64,000 nt of DNA from Candidatus Saccharibacteria bacterium (GCA_016789455.1 JAEUQU010000002.1:620001-684000); one strand, 5' to 3'. Shown: positions 1 through 10,631, numbered from the stretch's first letter. The notes: generated by a model from the letters alone, not told the origin. Made by a program: numbers and translations.

Positions 1-455
1 GTCAGGCCTTCGGCTGGATGATCCTCGGCATGTATCCACTCGTATAGCTCATACGCCGGCGATCGTACATCCGAGAGTAACCGCAGACACTCCAGCCAGC
101 CACCCTGCAGCGCCAGGCAGTCCCGGTGGAGCCAGAAGTCGCCCGGGTTGCGGGCGGCCGCCGCCAGGTTCTCGATGAACGTGCCGCCGTGCAGGAACGA
201 CAGCTGCAGCGCCGCTACCAACGGACCGCCGGCCACGCCGCCACTGATACACCAGTCGAGGCAATCAAGCGACGTGCCAAAGCCGCCGCACCAGCTGGCG
301 GGCTGCAACAAAGTGCGACGGGCCAGCTCCAATCCCGTTTCGTCCAGATTGAGGCGGGCAGTTGCGAAATTCTCGTCGGGAGTCTCTGGTGCAGCCGGGC
401 CGATTTCGCGCGTCCTGACAGTAGGCGACATGTGAACGTCCGGGTCGTACTCCAT
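1..455 (-). CDS. Unknown protein, partial (paralogue of the next gene)
   Basis: This reading frame runs off the left edge, so only the N-terminal ~151 residues are present. The ATG at 455 is preceded by GAGAGG about 8 nt upstream. It aligns by eye with the neighbour at 656-1480: both have a WC/DCxDW-like block (here CLDWCISGG, there CIDWQRTGG), then a GGVAGG/GGLAGG glycine stretch, a LxGGxxxxNL block, a W-L-H-x-x-C-x-AL block and a SPxYxL block. The pair is therefore a tandem duplication. No signal peptide or membrane segment is visible and I do not recognise the family. A weak promoter (TTGCAG, 18 nt, TAAGAT) lies at 490-530, just after the neighbour's terminator, so it is probably transcribed on its own. 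Confidence 0.7.
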   Translation of the reverse strand, partial: MEYDPDVHMSPTVRTREIGPAAPETPDENFATARLNLDETGLELARRTLLQPASWCGGFGTSLDCLDWCISGGVAGGPLVAALQLSFLHGGTFIENLAAAARNPGDFWLHRDCLALQGGWLECLRLLSDVRSPAYELYEWIHAEDHPAEGL

Positions 456-523
456 GGCAGTTTCCTCTCGGATCGGGGATGGGACGCCTGGTCTTATCTT
501 AAAGAATAGGAGTAGCGGTCTGC

Positions 524-550
524 AAATAAAAACAGCCGCTCCTGCGGCTT
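524..550 (-). terminator. Terminator after the 656-1480 gene
   Basis: Six-base-pair AGCCGC/GCGGCT stem with a four-base loop, then GTTTTTATTT on the minus strand. Confidence 0.65.
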
Positions 551-655
551 AGTGCGGCAATGTGACAATCCCACACCCGGCGCCGTCTTCGTTGACGGGC
601 CGGGCGTGGAATCGTTCCTTACTGAGCAGACCAGGCAGGCGGCCAGGGCGGCAGC

Positions 656-1480
656 CTAGTGGCTCCGCACCGCGACGGCACAGATGTCCGACTCCGGGCC
701 CAACAGCGTGCCGGTCGCCACCGACAGGCTGAAGAGCTGGGCGATGGCCGCCAGCCGGCGAGCCAGAACGCGATGCGTCGTCAGCGCGCTGGCCAGGGCA
801 TCGGCCATCCAGGCCTCGATGACCACCGGCCGGCCGTTGAAACCGACGAACATGACGTCGTGCCCCGCCCAGCGCAGCCCGCTGCGGTTGTAGACCAGCA
901 GGTCCAGCAACCGATGTGGCGGTGTCTCGTTGCAGACGACGCCTGCTGCATCAGCCGCCGCCTTGCCGCCCATCTCCGACGGGAAGTACTGCGCCGCGAA
1001 GCCACCGGCCCAGTTGACGATGAAGTCGACATCAGCCGTGGTCAGCCGCCCTGGCCGTTGACCGCCGTCGGCGCGGTAGCCGTGCAGCCTGTCGCGCAGG
1101 GCGTACAGCGGCGACTGGGGATCGGCCAGGCGCCGCATAGACGCCAGCCAGTGCCGCAGGGCCACGCACTCCTCGTGGAGACTGAGCCAGACACCCGGCA
1201 GATCGGCCACCTGACTCAGGTTGGCCGTCAGGCTGTCGCCCCCGAAGAGCGCATGGTGCATCAGCGCGGCGCTCAGTCCGCCACCAGCCAGTCCGCCGGT
1301 GCGTTGCCAGTCGATGCAGTCCGGTTCGAGCGTGGCGCCGGGCGTCGCCCACATGCGGTCGCTGGAGATCATCTCGGCGGCGTCGCGGAGTTCGTCGTCA
1401 TCGAGCCGGGTGCCAATGGCAGTGCCCAGGCCGGTCTCGCCGGTTTTGAAGGTCGTGCAGAACATGCTGGAGGGTGCCAT
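656..1480 (-). CDS. Unknown 274-aa protein, tandem paralogue
   Basis: Soluble-looking protein of unknown function with no signal peptide or membrane helix. Its first ~120 residues match the partial gene to its left; the C-terminal half (with a GxxVMFVGFNGRP-type stretch) cannot be compared because the neighbour is truncated. The start is the ATG at 1480, with GAGAGG 7-12 nt upstream. A consensus-like promoter (TTGCTT, 17 nt, TATAAT) at 1542-1575 gives a leader of about 55 nt, and a hairpin plus U-tract at 524-550 ends the transcript, so it looks monocistronic. It belongs to the GC-rich, Shine-Dalgarno-led accessory gene class seen across the window. Confidence 0.75.
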   Translation of the reverse strand: MAPSSMFCTTFKTGETGLGTAIGTRLDDDELRDAAEMISSDRMWATPGATLEPDCIDWQRTGGLAGGGLSAALMHHALFGGDSLTANLSQVADLPGVWLSLHEECVALRHWLASMRRLADPQSPLYALRDRLHGYRADGGQRPGRLTTADVDFIVNWAGGFAAQYFPSEMGGKAAADAAGVVCNETPPHRLLDLLVYNRSGLRWAGHDVMFVGFNGRPVVIEAWMADALASALTTHRVLARRLAAIAQLFSLSVATGTLLGPESDICAVAVRSH

Positions 1481-1541
1481 GTCCGGCCTCTCGGTTGTGC
1501 CCTGGCCTTATGGCAGGGGCGGACGGTAAGGAACGTACATC

Positions 1542-1575
1542 ATTATATTATATCACACATATGCTTAAAAAGCAA
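1542..1575 (-). promoter_or_regulatory. Promoter of the 656-1480 gene
   Basis: TTGCTT (1570-1575), 17 nt, TATAAT (1547-1552), with a second overlapping TATAAT at 1542-1547. The leader is about 55 nt. Confidence 0.65.
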
Positions 1576-1620
1576 TGATACTCATCGTACTACGCCACAT
1601 GGCCACAGCGCCGCGCCTGA

Positions 1621-2268
1621 TTATTTGACTTCGGTCTTAAGCGGCGTCTCCGAGCTTCTGAAGTTGATGACGCGCCACTCCCCGCCGTCTTTCTCCAGTA
1701 CGACGCGCACATACACCGTGCCGCTGCCAGTAGCGATGGTGTAGACGATGGAGGCCATTTCACGGCCATTGTCGTTCTTGATGGTCCGGCCGCTGATGGA
1801 CTCCTCGCCTTGCAGGGCCGGCGAGATGGAGGAGACGATTTCTTCAAGCTGTGCTTCGGACGTCGCCCGCTTGAAATCGCCTGATGCCAAATCGTAAATG
1901 GTACCGGCATCCTCGGCCTGGATGGCGTTGACCACCTGGTTGCTGACAATTTCGGCATCTTTGGTGGCGTTGCCGACAAGGGCGAACAGCAAAGCAATCC
2001 CGCCGCCAATCAGCACGAACAGACCAAGCGCCGCCGGGATAAGTATCTTCGCCCAGGTCGGCAAGCCTTTTTTGACCGGCGCGGGCTGGGCGGGTGACGG
2101 GAGTGGCTGGCCGTAGCCAGGTGCCGGCTGAGGACCGGCGGGATCGGCTGGCTGGGGTGCTGGCGGCACTGTGCCGGCTGGAGCAGGAGGCTGGGCCATG
2201 GGCGGCGCCATCGGCACCCCCGGAGATTGTGGCTGATCAGGGTTGTTGACCGGGGGTTGCGGCTCCAT
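1621..2268 (-). CDS. Proline-rich single-pass membrane protein
   Basis: 215 aa. Residues 1-66 are a Pro/Ala/Gln-rich cytoplasmic-looking segment, a hydrophobic helix lies at about 74-97, and residues 100-215 form a probable extracytoplasmic alpha+beta domain. That domain has a DIYDLASGDFK-like stretch and a C-terminal WRVINF strand, reminiscent of NTF2-like/DUF4878 folds. The function is unknown. This tail-TM-domain layout recurs in the sortase, the DUF4367-like and the DUF3048 proteins in this window. A promoter (TTGCCC, 17 nt, TATACT) at 2303-2331 precedes it. The family assignment is tentative, but the coding call is firm from the amphipathic C-terminal domain and the promoter. Confidence 0.75.
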   Translation of the reverse strand: MEPQPPVNNPDQPQSPGVPMAPPMAQPPAPAGTVPPAPQPADPAGPQPAPGYGQPLPSPAQPAPVKKGLPTWAKILIPAALGLFVLIGGGIALLFALVGNATKDAEIVSNQVVNAIQAEDAGTIYDLASGDFKRATSEAQLEEIVSSISPALQGEESISGRTIKNDNGREMASIVYTIATGSGTVYVRVVLEKDGGEWRVINFRSSETPLKTEVK

Positions 2269-2302
2269 AGCGCTCCTGACTTTTGAGGTAGTGTTTGACT
2301 CC

Positions 2303-2331
2303 AGTATATTGGTTGCGCTTCAAGAGGGCAA
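2303..2331 (-). promoter_or_regulatory. Promoter of the 1621-2268 gene
   Basis: TTGCCC (2326-2331), 17 nt, TATACT (2303-2308) on the minus strand. Confidence 0.6.
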
Positions 2332-2350
2332 CTGGCCAGGACGGACGCCC

Positions 2351-2414
2351 AAAAAGCAAAAGCGCGCCGGACAGCCCGGCACCCACGGGTGGTGGATGCC
2401 GGACTGTCGGCGCT
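2351..2414 (-). terminator. Long-stem terminator
   Basis: Imperfect ~18-bp stem pairing AGCGCCGACAGTCCGGCA with TGCCGGGCTGTCCGGCGCGC around a 15-nt loop, followed on the minus strand by TTTTGCTTTTT. It closes the 2423-2800 gene. Confidence 0.75.
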
Positions 2415-2422
2415 GGTGCATC

Positions 2423-2800
2423 TCAGGGTTCGAGCATGTGTCGCTCTATGTGCGCGAACAGCTCATGGAAGCCGAATTGGCCTTTCTTGAAGCCCGGTAG
2501 TCCACCCGAATCATGCAGGTTGTTCACCATCTCAGTGCGACGTTCATCATTCTTCCCGCGCACAGAGCAGAGCGCCAGGTAGGACGCGTGGAGTACCCGG
2601 CGATCCCCTGGGGTCAGCACTGCACCCCATGGCGTGGTGATGTCGCGATCTTCGCGAGCCTTCATCACCAGACGCGGCCCGAAGAACAGCATGACTGCGC
2701 CGACGATGATCGCGGCGACGATTCCTCCGTCGCCCTTCTCGATGGCGTTCCAGAAGATCGCACCGACGACAACGGCGCCGATGACGATTACTCTGATCAC
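2423..2800 (-). CDS. Small membrane protein, two helices
   Basis: 125 aa starting at GTG 2800. This start was chosen because CAGGAGG sits 6-7 nt upstream and a TTGCAT/TATACT promoter (17-nt spacer, 2833-2861) ends too close to an upstream ATG-frame extension for that to be translated. Two hydrophobic helices (about residues 2-19 and 27-42) are followed by a charged ~80-residue cytoplasmic domain with no recognised motif (TPWGAVLTPGDRRVLH; HELFAHIERHMLEP). It is monocistronic, closed by a long hairpin and U-tract at 2351-2414. The function is unknown. Confidence 0.7.
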   Translation of the reverse strand: MIRVIVIGAVVVGAIFWNAIEKGDGGIVAAIIVGAVMLFFGPRLVMKAREDRDITTPWGAVLTPGDRRVLHASYLALCSVRGKNDERRTEMVNNLHDSGGLPGFKKGQFGFHELFAHIERHMLEP

Positions 2801-2832
2801 AATACCCTCCTGTCGGACGAAGATGCGTGCAT

Positions 2833-2861
2833 AGTATAACACAAATAGTATAAATATGCAA
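2833..2861 (-). promoter_or_regulatory. Promoter of the 2423-2800 gene
   Basis: TTGCAT (2856-2861), 17 nt, TATACT (2833-2838). The leader is about 26 nt and contains CAGGAGG before the GTG start. Confidence 0.7.
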
Positions 2862-2866
2862 TAGTG

Positions 2867-2898
2867 CAAAACAGGACCCGGCTGGATCCTGTTTTTTT
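2867..2898 (-). terminator. Terminator of the atp operon
   Basis: ACAGGA...TCCTGT stem with an internal GC pairing. U-rich sequence follows on the minus strand and a seven-T run on the plus strand, so it can act in both directions. Confidence 0.75.
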
Positions 2899-2913
2899 GA
2901 AGACGCTGCAGTA

Positions 2914-3336
2914 CTAGCGCATGTGCCGCCGCCGCAGCCCCGCCACCTTGATGCGGACTGCATGCCGGTCGATAAGCTGCTGGGCTTTTTCGAGCTCCAG
3001 GCTGTCTTTCGCCCGGGCTTTGAGCTCTTCGGCCCGCTTGAGGGCCTCGGTAGCCTGGGCCTCGGTGATGTCGTCGGAGTGCTCGGCTTCGTCAATCAGA
3101 AGCTTGACGCGTTCGGCCGTAATTTCAGCGACACCTCCGGTGGCAGCAAAGATTTCCAGCTGGCTGTCGCTATCACCGCGCTTACGGCGCACGCTGATGA
3201 CACCGGTCTGCATCAGGGTGATCAGCGGCTGATGGCCAGGAAAGACCGCGATCGGGCCGTTGGCCGTCGGCAGCTGCACTTCGTAGACCTCTTCGGAGAA
3301 CTTGTTGCCAGAAAGGGTGATCAGGTCGAGTTTCAT
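2914..3336 (-). CDS. atpC: ATP synthase F1 epsilon subunit
   Basis: Epsilon is the inhibitory/coupling subunit of the central stalk. The N-terminal beta-sandwich shows the family hallmarks (LDLITLSG, GPIAVFPGHQPLIT, ATGGVAEI) and residues ~85-135 form the C-terminal helical hairpin. At 140 aa it is of ordinary length. I start at the ATG at 3336 rather than an upstream in-frame TTG (3348) because GGAT lies 6-9 nt before this ATG and family members begin with M-x-L-x-L-x-x. It is the last gene of the atp operon, and the 36-nt gap to atpD contains a parS-like palindrome (3348-3365). A terminator follows at 2867-2898. Confidence 0.95.
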   Translation of the reverse strand: MKLDLITLSGNKFSEEVYEVQLPTANGPIAVFPGHQPLITLMQTGVISVRRKRGDSDSQLEIFAATGGVAEITAERVKLLIDEAEHSDDITEAQATEALKRAEELKARAKDSLELEKAQQLIDRHAVRIKVAGLRRRHMR

Positions 3337-3347
3337 AGTGTTATCCA

Positions 3348-3365
3348 ATATTTCACGTGAAATAT
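3348..3365. promoter_or_regulatory. parS-like palindrome (ParB site candidate)
   Basis: A perfect 18-bp palindrome with core TTTCACGTGAAA and flanks ATA/TAT. It matches 14 of 16 positions of the well-known parS consensus TGTTTCACGTGAAACA. It sits between atpD and atpC. A second copy of the same core is at 37520-37531. Confidence 0.6.
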
Positions 3366-3372
3366 CAAACCG

Positions 3373-4752
<1,380 letters not shown>

Positions 4753-4788
4753 TCATTATTCTCCTTGGTTGTCGGTCTAATCTCGGTA

Positions 4789-5654
4789 CTACTTCATCGC
4801 CTCTGCGCCACCGGTGATCTCGGCCAGCTCCTGGGTAATGTAGGCCTGGCGGGCCTTGTTCATCTCCAGGGTCAGGTCGTCAATCAGGCCGTTGGCGTTG
4901 TCGGTGGCGTTGTGCATGGCCATCATGCGCATCATGTACTCCGAAGCTTTGGCGCTCAGCATGGCTTGCAGCAGCTGGCTTTCCAACAGACGGATGGTGA
5001 TAGTCTCCAGTACTTCTTCGGCCGATGGCTCAAACGTTGCCTGCTGCAGGCTGGCGGGCACCTCGACATCATCGAAGCCGGCAGGCAACAGGCGGATGGC
5101 GACTGGCTCCTGGCTGACCGTCGAGACGTAGTTGGTGTAGATGATATCGACGGCATCATATTCACCATCGAGGAACTGGCGGACGGCGCTGCCGATGATC
5201 GGCTGCAGGAAGTTCTGGTCCGGTGCGTCCGGCAGGTCGGTGTGGGCACCGTCGACGGTAACGCCCGCGAGGCGCGCGGCAAAGTTCCCAGCCTGGCGGC
5301 CGAGCGTGATCAGGCTGCTTGCGATGCCATCATGCTTGTCGGCGCGCAGACGGACGGTCAATAGTTTCAGCAGGTTACTGTTGTAGGCGCCGGCCAGGCC
5401 CTGGTCGCTGGAGACGACGATGTAGAGCCGGCTTTTGACGGCGCGCTCGGCATAGAGCGGCTGCCGTTCGGCATCGCCGGCGGCATTCAGGTGGGCCAGC
5501 AGTTCACGGGCGGTCGCGGCGTACTCACGGGTAGCACCGGCAGCCTCCTGGGCACGGCGAAGATTACTCGCCGCCACCAGTTCCATAGCCCGGGTGATCT
5601 GGCGGGTGTTCTTGACGGAACCGATACGGTCGCGGATGGCGCGAGTTGCCGGCA

Positions 5655-5655
<1 letters not shown>
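4789..5655 (-). CDS. atpG: ATP synthase F1 gamma subunit
   Basis: Rotor shaft of the ATPase. 288 aa, with the N-terminal helix ATRAIRDRIGSVKNTRQITRAM and the C-terminal helix with MHNATDNANGLIDDL and LNxxRQAxITxELxEI (here EMNKARQAYITQELAEI), both typical. The start overlaps the atpA stop by one base (TAATG), implying translational coupling in the order A then G. Confidence 0.97.
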
Positions 5656-7184
<1,529 letters not shown>

Positions 7185-7205
7185 ATATGATTCTCTTACT
7201 CTCTC

Positions 7206-7592
7206 TTAGGCCTGCAATCTATTTAATTTCGTACGGACGGACTCGTCGATCTCAAGCCCGTCAAAGCTTAGGCGGACGCCGCCGATCAGGCTTTCGTCAA
7301 TGGTCTGATTAAGGGCGACCCGGTGCGCACCGGTGTGGCGGGCAACGATCTGCTTCAGGCTTTCAGCCACCCCGGCGCTCAGCTTGTGGACGCTGGTGAC
7401 CTCGGCGGTAGCGATGCCGTGGCGGGTCAGCTCGCGGCTGATATCTGCCAGGTAGCTGTCAAGCTGTTTGGCCTGCTTCGTCTCAATAAGATAGGCGGCC
7501 AATGAGCGGACCAGCGCCTTCCTGTCCTTGCCGCGGGTCAGGCCGTCGACGAAGGCACGGACGACGAGCCGGCGGCTTAACCGTTGCGCCAT
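7206..7592 (-). CDS. atpH: ATP synthase F1 delta subunit (short)
   Basis: Peripheral-stalk subunit linking F1 to the b dimer. At 128 aa it is clearly shorter than the usual ~175-180 aa. The C-terminal OSCP/delta signature is present (VALNQTIDESLIGGVRLSFDGLEIDESV). The N-terminal helical bundle appears reduced, although MAQRLSRRLVVRAFVDGL may stand for its start. The assignment rests on that signature plus position between atpF and atpA. Its ATG is 4 nt after the atpF stop, so expression is probably coupled. Confidence 0.9.
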   Translation of the reverse strand: MAQRLSRRLVVRAFVDGLTRGKDRKALVRSLAAYLIETKQAKQLDSYLADISRELTRHGIATAEVTSVHKLSAGVAESLKQIVARHTGAHRVALNQTIDESLIGGVRLSFDGLEIDESVRTKLNRLQA

Positions 7593-7596
7593 AGCC

Positions 7597-8151
7597 TTAC
7601 GCTTTTCCTTCTTTTAGCGCCTTCTCGATAAGGGCGTTATCGCGGCTGGCATCAAGCTTCTCCCCGATAATGGTCGCAGTCGCCTCGGCGACCAGCTGCT
7701 TGGCCTCCTGGCGCAGGGCGGCGCGGGCGCTGGTGATGTCGCTTTCGATGCCGTTCTTGGCTTCTTCGACGATGTGCTCGGCCCGGGCGACGGCGCGCTC
7801 CTCGGCGGCAGCCACCATGTCGCCAGCCTCTTTGTGGGCGGTGGCGACGATGGCGTCGGCTTCGGCACGGGCCTCCTTGAGCTGCTCGGCGATGCGGGCT
7901 TCGGCTTCTTCGGCCTGCTTCTGCGCAGCTTCGGATGCCTTGGCACCGGCGTCGAGCTGCTCCTGGCGGCGGTCAATGGACGCGATCAGCACCGGGTAGA
8001 CAAACTTGCCCAGCAGGAAGACAAGGACCAGGAAGGCCAGGCCCTGCAGAACCAGCAGCTCCCACTGGATACCCAGGGCGCCAAACAGGTCGCCCTCGCC
8101 GCCGGCACTTGCCTGGGCGACAGTCATAAGGTTGGTAGTCATCGTGTGCAC
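7597..8151 (-). CDS. atpF: ATP synthase Fo b subunit
   Basis: Peripheral-stalk b subunit: one N-terminal membrane helix (about residues 30-52, WELLVLQGLAFLVLVFLLGKFVYPVL) followed by a long charged Ala/Glu-rich coiled coil to residue 184. I prefer the GTG at 8151 because AGGAG lies 9 nt upstream; the in-frame ATG at 8142 is 18 nt from that site. The start is 12 nt after the atpE stop. Confidence 0.95.
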   Translation of the reverse strand: MHTMTTNLMTVAQASAGGEGDLFGALGIQWELLVLQGLAFLVLVFLLGKFVYPVLIASIDRRQEQLDAGAKASEAAQKQAEEAEARIAEQLKEARAEADAIVATAHKEAGDMVAAAEERAVARAEHIVEEAKNGIESDITSARAALRQEAKQLVAEATATIIGEKLDASRDNALIEKALKEGKA

Positions 8152-8163
8152 GTCTGACTACTC

Positions 8164-8376
8164 CTAGAGGAACTTGGCGATAATGGCAACGATGATGGCG
8201 ATGATAGCCAGGGCGTCGACGAACGAAATGGCCAGGATCATCAGACCGCGGATGTCGCCGATCTTTTCCGGATTGCGGCCGGCAGCACCGACGGCTGCGG
8301 CACCGATAAGTCCGGCACCGACACCACACAGGCCGGCTGCGATTGCGTAGGTCAGACCAAATGCTAATTCTTCCAT
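8164..8376 (-). CDS. atpE: ATP synthase Fo c subunit
   Basis: Ring-forming proteolipid of 70 aa with two membrane helices joined by the polar R34-N35-P36 loop. Helix 1 has a glycine-rich face (G18, G20, G22, G25). The ion-binding carboxylate in helix 2 is aspartate 54 (SFVDALAII), the residue used in E. coli, rather than the glutamate found in most bacterial c subunits. I see no Gln/Ser set typical of sodium-binding rings, so a proton-type ring is the simpler reading. Confidence 0.97.
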   Translation of the reverse strand: MEELAFGLTYAIAAGLCGVGAGLIGAAAVGAAGRNPEKIGDIRGLMILAISFVDALAIIAIIVAIIAKFL

Positions 8377-8427
8377 TGTTACTACTCCTTTAGTTACTTT
8401 CTACTTATTATTGCCATACCGTCATTA

Positions 8428-9306
8428 TCAATCTGAAAGCGCGGCCGCTTTGGCATGCTTATCAGGGTGGGTATGCGGGGGTGAAGTGGGGGATGGATTG
8501 TTGTCGAGCGACGTCTCGGTATCGTGCGTCTCGTGCGGGCCGTGGCTGGCGGTGCCCAGGGAAATGAAGACGATGGTCAACATGAAGAAGACGTAGGCCT
8601 GGATGGCGCCGATGAACAGCTCGAATACCATGAAGAACGGCAGGGCGATGACGGCGAAGTAGCTGGTCAAAAAGCCTACCATCACCAGCAGCACCTCGCC
8701 GGCAAAGACGTTACCGAAGAGACGCATGCTCAGGGCGACCAGGCGCGAGAACTCAGCGATGATTTCCAGGACACCTTCGAAGGCGCCGGCGGGGTCGCGG
8801 AACGGGTTGCGCAGATAGCGTCCCAGGTTGCCGAAGGCTCCGTGCGCGCGGATGGCGTAGATCTGCACCGTCACCATGCTGATGATGGCCAGGGCGAAGG
8901 TGACATTCAGGTCGGCGGCCAGGCCGCGGAACAGCGGCAGGCCGTTATACGTCACCGGACCGACGAAAGGCAGGATGCCGGTCCAGTAGTTGACGATGAT
9001 GAAGAAGAACAGGGTGATGGCCAGCGGCGCCAGTTGCCGCGCCATCTTCTTGTCATTAGTGACCTGCTCGATGGTATTCAGCAGTCCTTCGAACAGCCAG
9101 AGCAGGGCGACGGCGAAACGGTTGCGGCTGTTGTTCCTGGCGGCCTTAGCCATGAAGGCAAAGAGCCAGATGACCAGTGCATAGCCGATGATGCCCAACA
9201 GTATGGAATTGGTAATGGCAATCGGCCCCACGTGAAAAAAGGTGTCCGGCGCCAGACTGACATGCGGCGTCTCGGCAGCGAAATTGGTGAGCATATTGAT
9301 TGTCAT
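8428..9306 (-). CDS. atpB: ATP synthase Fo a subunit
   Basis: Stator channel subunit with several membrane helices. The essential arginine is R195 in SMRLFGNVFAGE. The PFRDPAGAFEGVLEIIAEFSRL and C-terminal AYVFFMLTIVFISLG segments are typical of the family. An unusual hydrophilic tail rich in His, Pro and Thr (residues ~263-292, including HGPHETHDTE and PPHTHPDKH) extends past the last helix. The ATG at 9306 overlaps the preceding gene (ATGA) and AAGGAACC lies upstream. Confidence 0.96.
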   Translation of the reverse strand: MTINMLTNFAAETPHVSLAPDTFFHVGPIAITNSILLGIIGYALVIWLFAFMAKAARNNSRNRFAVALLWLFEGLLNTIEQVTNDKKMARQLAPLAITLFFFIIVNYWTGILPFVGPVTYNGLPLFRGLAADLNVTFALAIISMVTVQIYAIRAHGAFGNLGRYLRNPFRDPAGAFEGVLEIIAEFSRLVALSMRLFGNVFAGEVLLVMVGFLTSYFAVIALPFFMVFELFIGAIQAYVFFMLTIVFISLGTASHGPHETHDTETSLDNNPSPTSPPHTHPDKHAKAAALSD

Positions 9307-9590
9307 CGTTGATCGGTTCCTTTGTCAGTCTTAACGCTTGTGAGCTGCTGCCGGACCAGCAGGACGGCCAGGGCACAGCCCAGGACGATGCCGGTCAGGG
9401 TCAACCACGGCTTGGTATGGAAACTGTTATCACCCCAGACGCCCAGCAGGGTACCGCCGACGCTCGGGACGAATAACCGCCAGGTGGTGTCTGCGATAGT
9501 GCCGAACACTAAAATGGCCGATTGCGTAGTAGGGGTACCCGCTTCGGTCATGGGTGCGTGCGCGCCATGCTTTTCGGACTTTTCTGGCAT
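9303..9590 (-). CDS. AtpI/AtpZ-like small membrane protein, first atp gene
   Basis: 95 aa with two predicted membrane helices (about 27-50 and 62-80) separated by a Gly-rich turn (VPSVGGTLLGVWGD). This is the topology of AtpI/AtpZ proteins that assist c-ring assembly or cation supply. Position as first gene of the atp operon and the four-base overlap with atpB support that role, though sequence similarity is weak. The -10 box TATAGT (9600-9605) lies only 9 nt before the ATG, so the operon mRNA should start within a few bases of this codon. No Shine-Dalgarno is visible. Confidence 0.8.
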   Translation of the reverse strand: MPEKSEKHGAHAPMTEAGTPTTQSAILVFGTIADTTWRLFVPSVGGTLLGVWGDNSFHTKPWLTLTGIVLGCALAVLLVRQQLTSVKTDKGTDQR

Positions 9591-9599
9591 TTACGGATT

Positions 9600-9628
9600 A
9601 CTATAGCAATTTTTGTAGGTTTAGGCAA
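9600..9628 (-). promoter_or_regulatory. Promoter of the ATP synthase operon
   Basis: TTGCCT (9623-9628), 17-nt spacer, TATAGT (9600-9605) on the minus strand. The expected start site is about 9593, a few bases before the ATG at 9590, which predicts a leaderless operon transcript. Confidence 0.75.
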
Positions 9629-9684
9629 CTTGATTTCATGAATATTCCAGATGTGGGGGCGCGCAAATGCCCGGTTTCATTCCG

Positions 9685-9713
9685 TTGACATGTCGCGCCG
9701 TATGTATTGTAAT
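9685..9713 (+). promoter_or_regulatory. Promoter of the 9763 gene
   Basis: TTGACA (9685-9690), 17 nt, TGTAAT (9708-9713). The leader of about 43 nt ends in AAGGAG before the ATG at 9763. Confidence 0.75.
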
Positions 9714-9762
9714 GCAGTACGACCGGCCACTGTGGCCCGTCACGGCATATCGAAGGAGCAGC

Positions 9763-10203
9763 ATGACGGATCAGCGCCCTGTGCCGGTTGAGGTCTTCGC
9801 CCAGGCCCACCTCACCGCCAGGACCCAGAAGACGCCAAGCCGGCTGCGTACCGGTGGCGGCTGGCTGAACGTCCACCGGGCAGATGCCGCCAGTCGTCGC
9901 CAGGCGCTATCGGCCCTGGAGTATGGCGACGTCCGCCTGGCCCTCATCAGCCTGGCGGTACTGACCCATGGCGTGCTCAGTGCCGCGCACAACGCGGTAC
10001 TGACTGGCATCGTGGCCGCCGCCTTCGGGCCGGATGACGAGCTGGACGAAGCGCTGCATAGCGCCCAGCCACTCGGACAGGACACGAGTGCACGCGATGA
10101 AAGCCTCATCCGCTTGCTCGACACCGTACGCAAGGTACGGAGCAGCAGGAATGCGAATGAACGGCGGCGCATCATCGCCGCGGCGCTGGAAGCGATCCTG
10201 TAG
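9763..10203 (+). CDS. Unknown 146-aa soluble protein
   Basis: Alpha-helical, Ala/Arg-rich protein without membrane segments or a recognised domain. The start at 9763 is set by AAGGAG 5 nt upstream and by the consensus promoter at 9685-9713; translation from further upstream would begin before the transcript. A central stretch (LALISLAVLTHGVLSAAHNAVLTGIVAAAF) is hydrophobic but broken by His and Asn, more like a buried helix pair than a membrane anchor. It ends with a basic helix (RKVRSSRNANERRRIIAAAL) that could contact nucleic acid. It is a member of the Shine-Dalgarno-led accessory class and diverges from the atp operon. Confidence 0.7.
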   Translation: MTDQRPVPVEVFAQAHLTARTQKTPSRLRTGGGWLNVHRADAASRRQALSALEYGDVRLALISLAVLTHGVLSAAHNAVLTGIVAAAFGPDDELDEALHSAQPLGQDTSARDESLIRLLDTVRKVRSSRNANERRRIIAAALEAIL

Positions 10204-10372
10204 CCGCCGGCCGGCCGCGCCGGTCGCTGCCTCACGTTTCTCCCGGACCGCCTGCCTCACGGCGGCGGTTCGGGACTGACCGATGCTTTCGACTTATATG
10301 TCGAAGGTGGCGGCCAGACATGCCGTGCAGACACCATTTGCGTTTTGCCAGGGGCGACCGTACCATGAGGAC

Positions 10373-10603
10373 ATGCCCCGCCGCACGCCACCATCCCGCC
10401 ACATCCCCCGTCCGCTGCCGCGGCCAGGTTCACGTTGTGAAGATAAGCGGCGCTATGAATCCCAACAGGCCGTCCAGGCCGCCCTCGATGACGCCGAGCT
10501 GATGCGCCCCTGGATCACCCTGGGCACCTACCAATGCCTGGAATGTTTCGGCTGGCATCTGACAAGCCGCCGCCAATCAGATACAATAGATGCAGAAGAC
10601 TGA
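10373..10603 (+). CDS. Small CxxC/WHLT zinc-ribbon-like protein
   Basis: 76 aa. The C-terminal YQCLECFGWHLTSR resembles the CxxCxxWHLT ending of small proteins in phage and actinobacterial genomes (YxCxxCxxWHLT). An earlier cysteine (SRCEDKRRY) may complete a metal site. I start at the ATG at 10373 because a TTGCGT/TACCAT promoter (17-nt spacer, -10 at 10361-10366) lies 6 nt before it, giving a leaderless message. Upstream ATGs in the same frame would precede transcription. The function is unknown; a nucleic-acid-binding accessory role is a guess from the motif. Confidence 0.6.
   Translation: MPRRTPPSRHIPRPLPRPGSRCEDKRRYESQQAVQAALDDAELMRPWITLGTYQCLECFGWHLTSRRQSDTIDAED
10559..10587 (+). promoter_or_regulatory. 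Promoter of the thiol/redox operon
   Basis: CTGACA (10559-10564), 17 nt, TACAAT (10582-10587), overlapping the end of the preceding gene. The leader is about 38 nt with GAGAGGAG before the glutaredoxin ATG. Confidence 0.65.
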
Positions 10604-10631
10604 CGTATATGCTTCTGAGAGGAGACTGCTT

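Noticed and set aside
659-1744. A 361-codon plus-strand frame opposite the 656-1480 gene
   Set aside because: The minus frame has a promoter, SD, terminator and a paralogue next door; the plus frame has none of these.
8164-8376. Sodium-driven c-ring
   Set aside because: The helices lack the Gln/Ser pattern that accompanies the carboxylate in known sodium rings; proton use is more likely.
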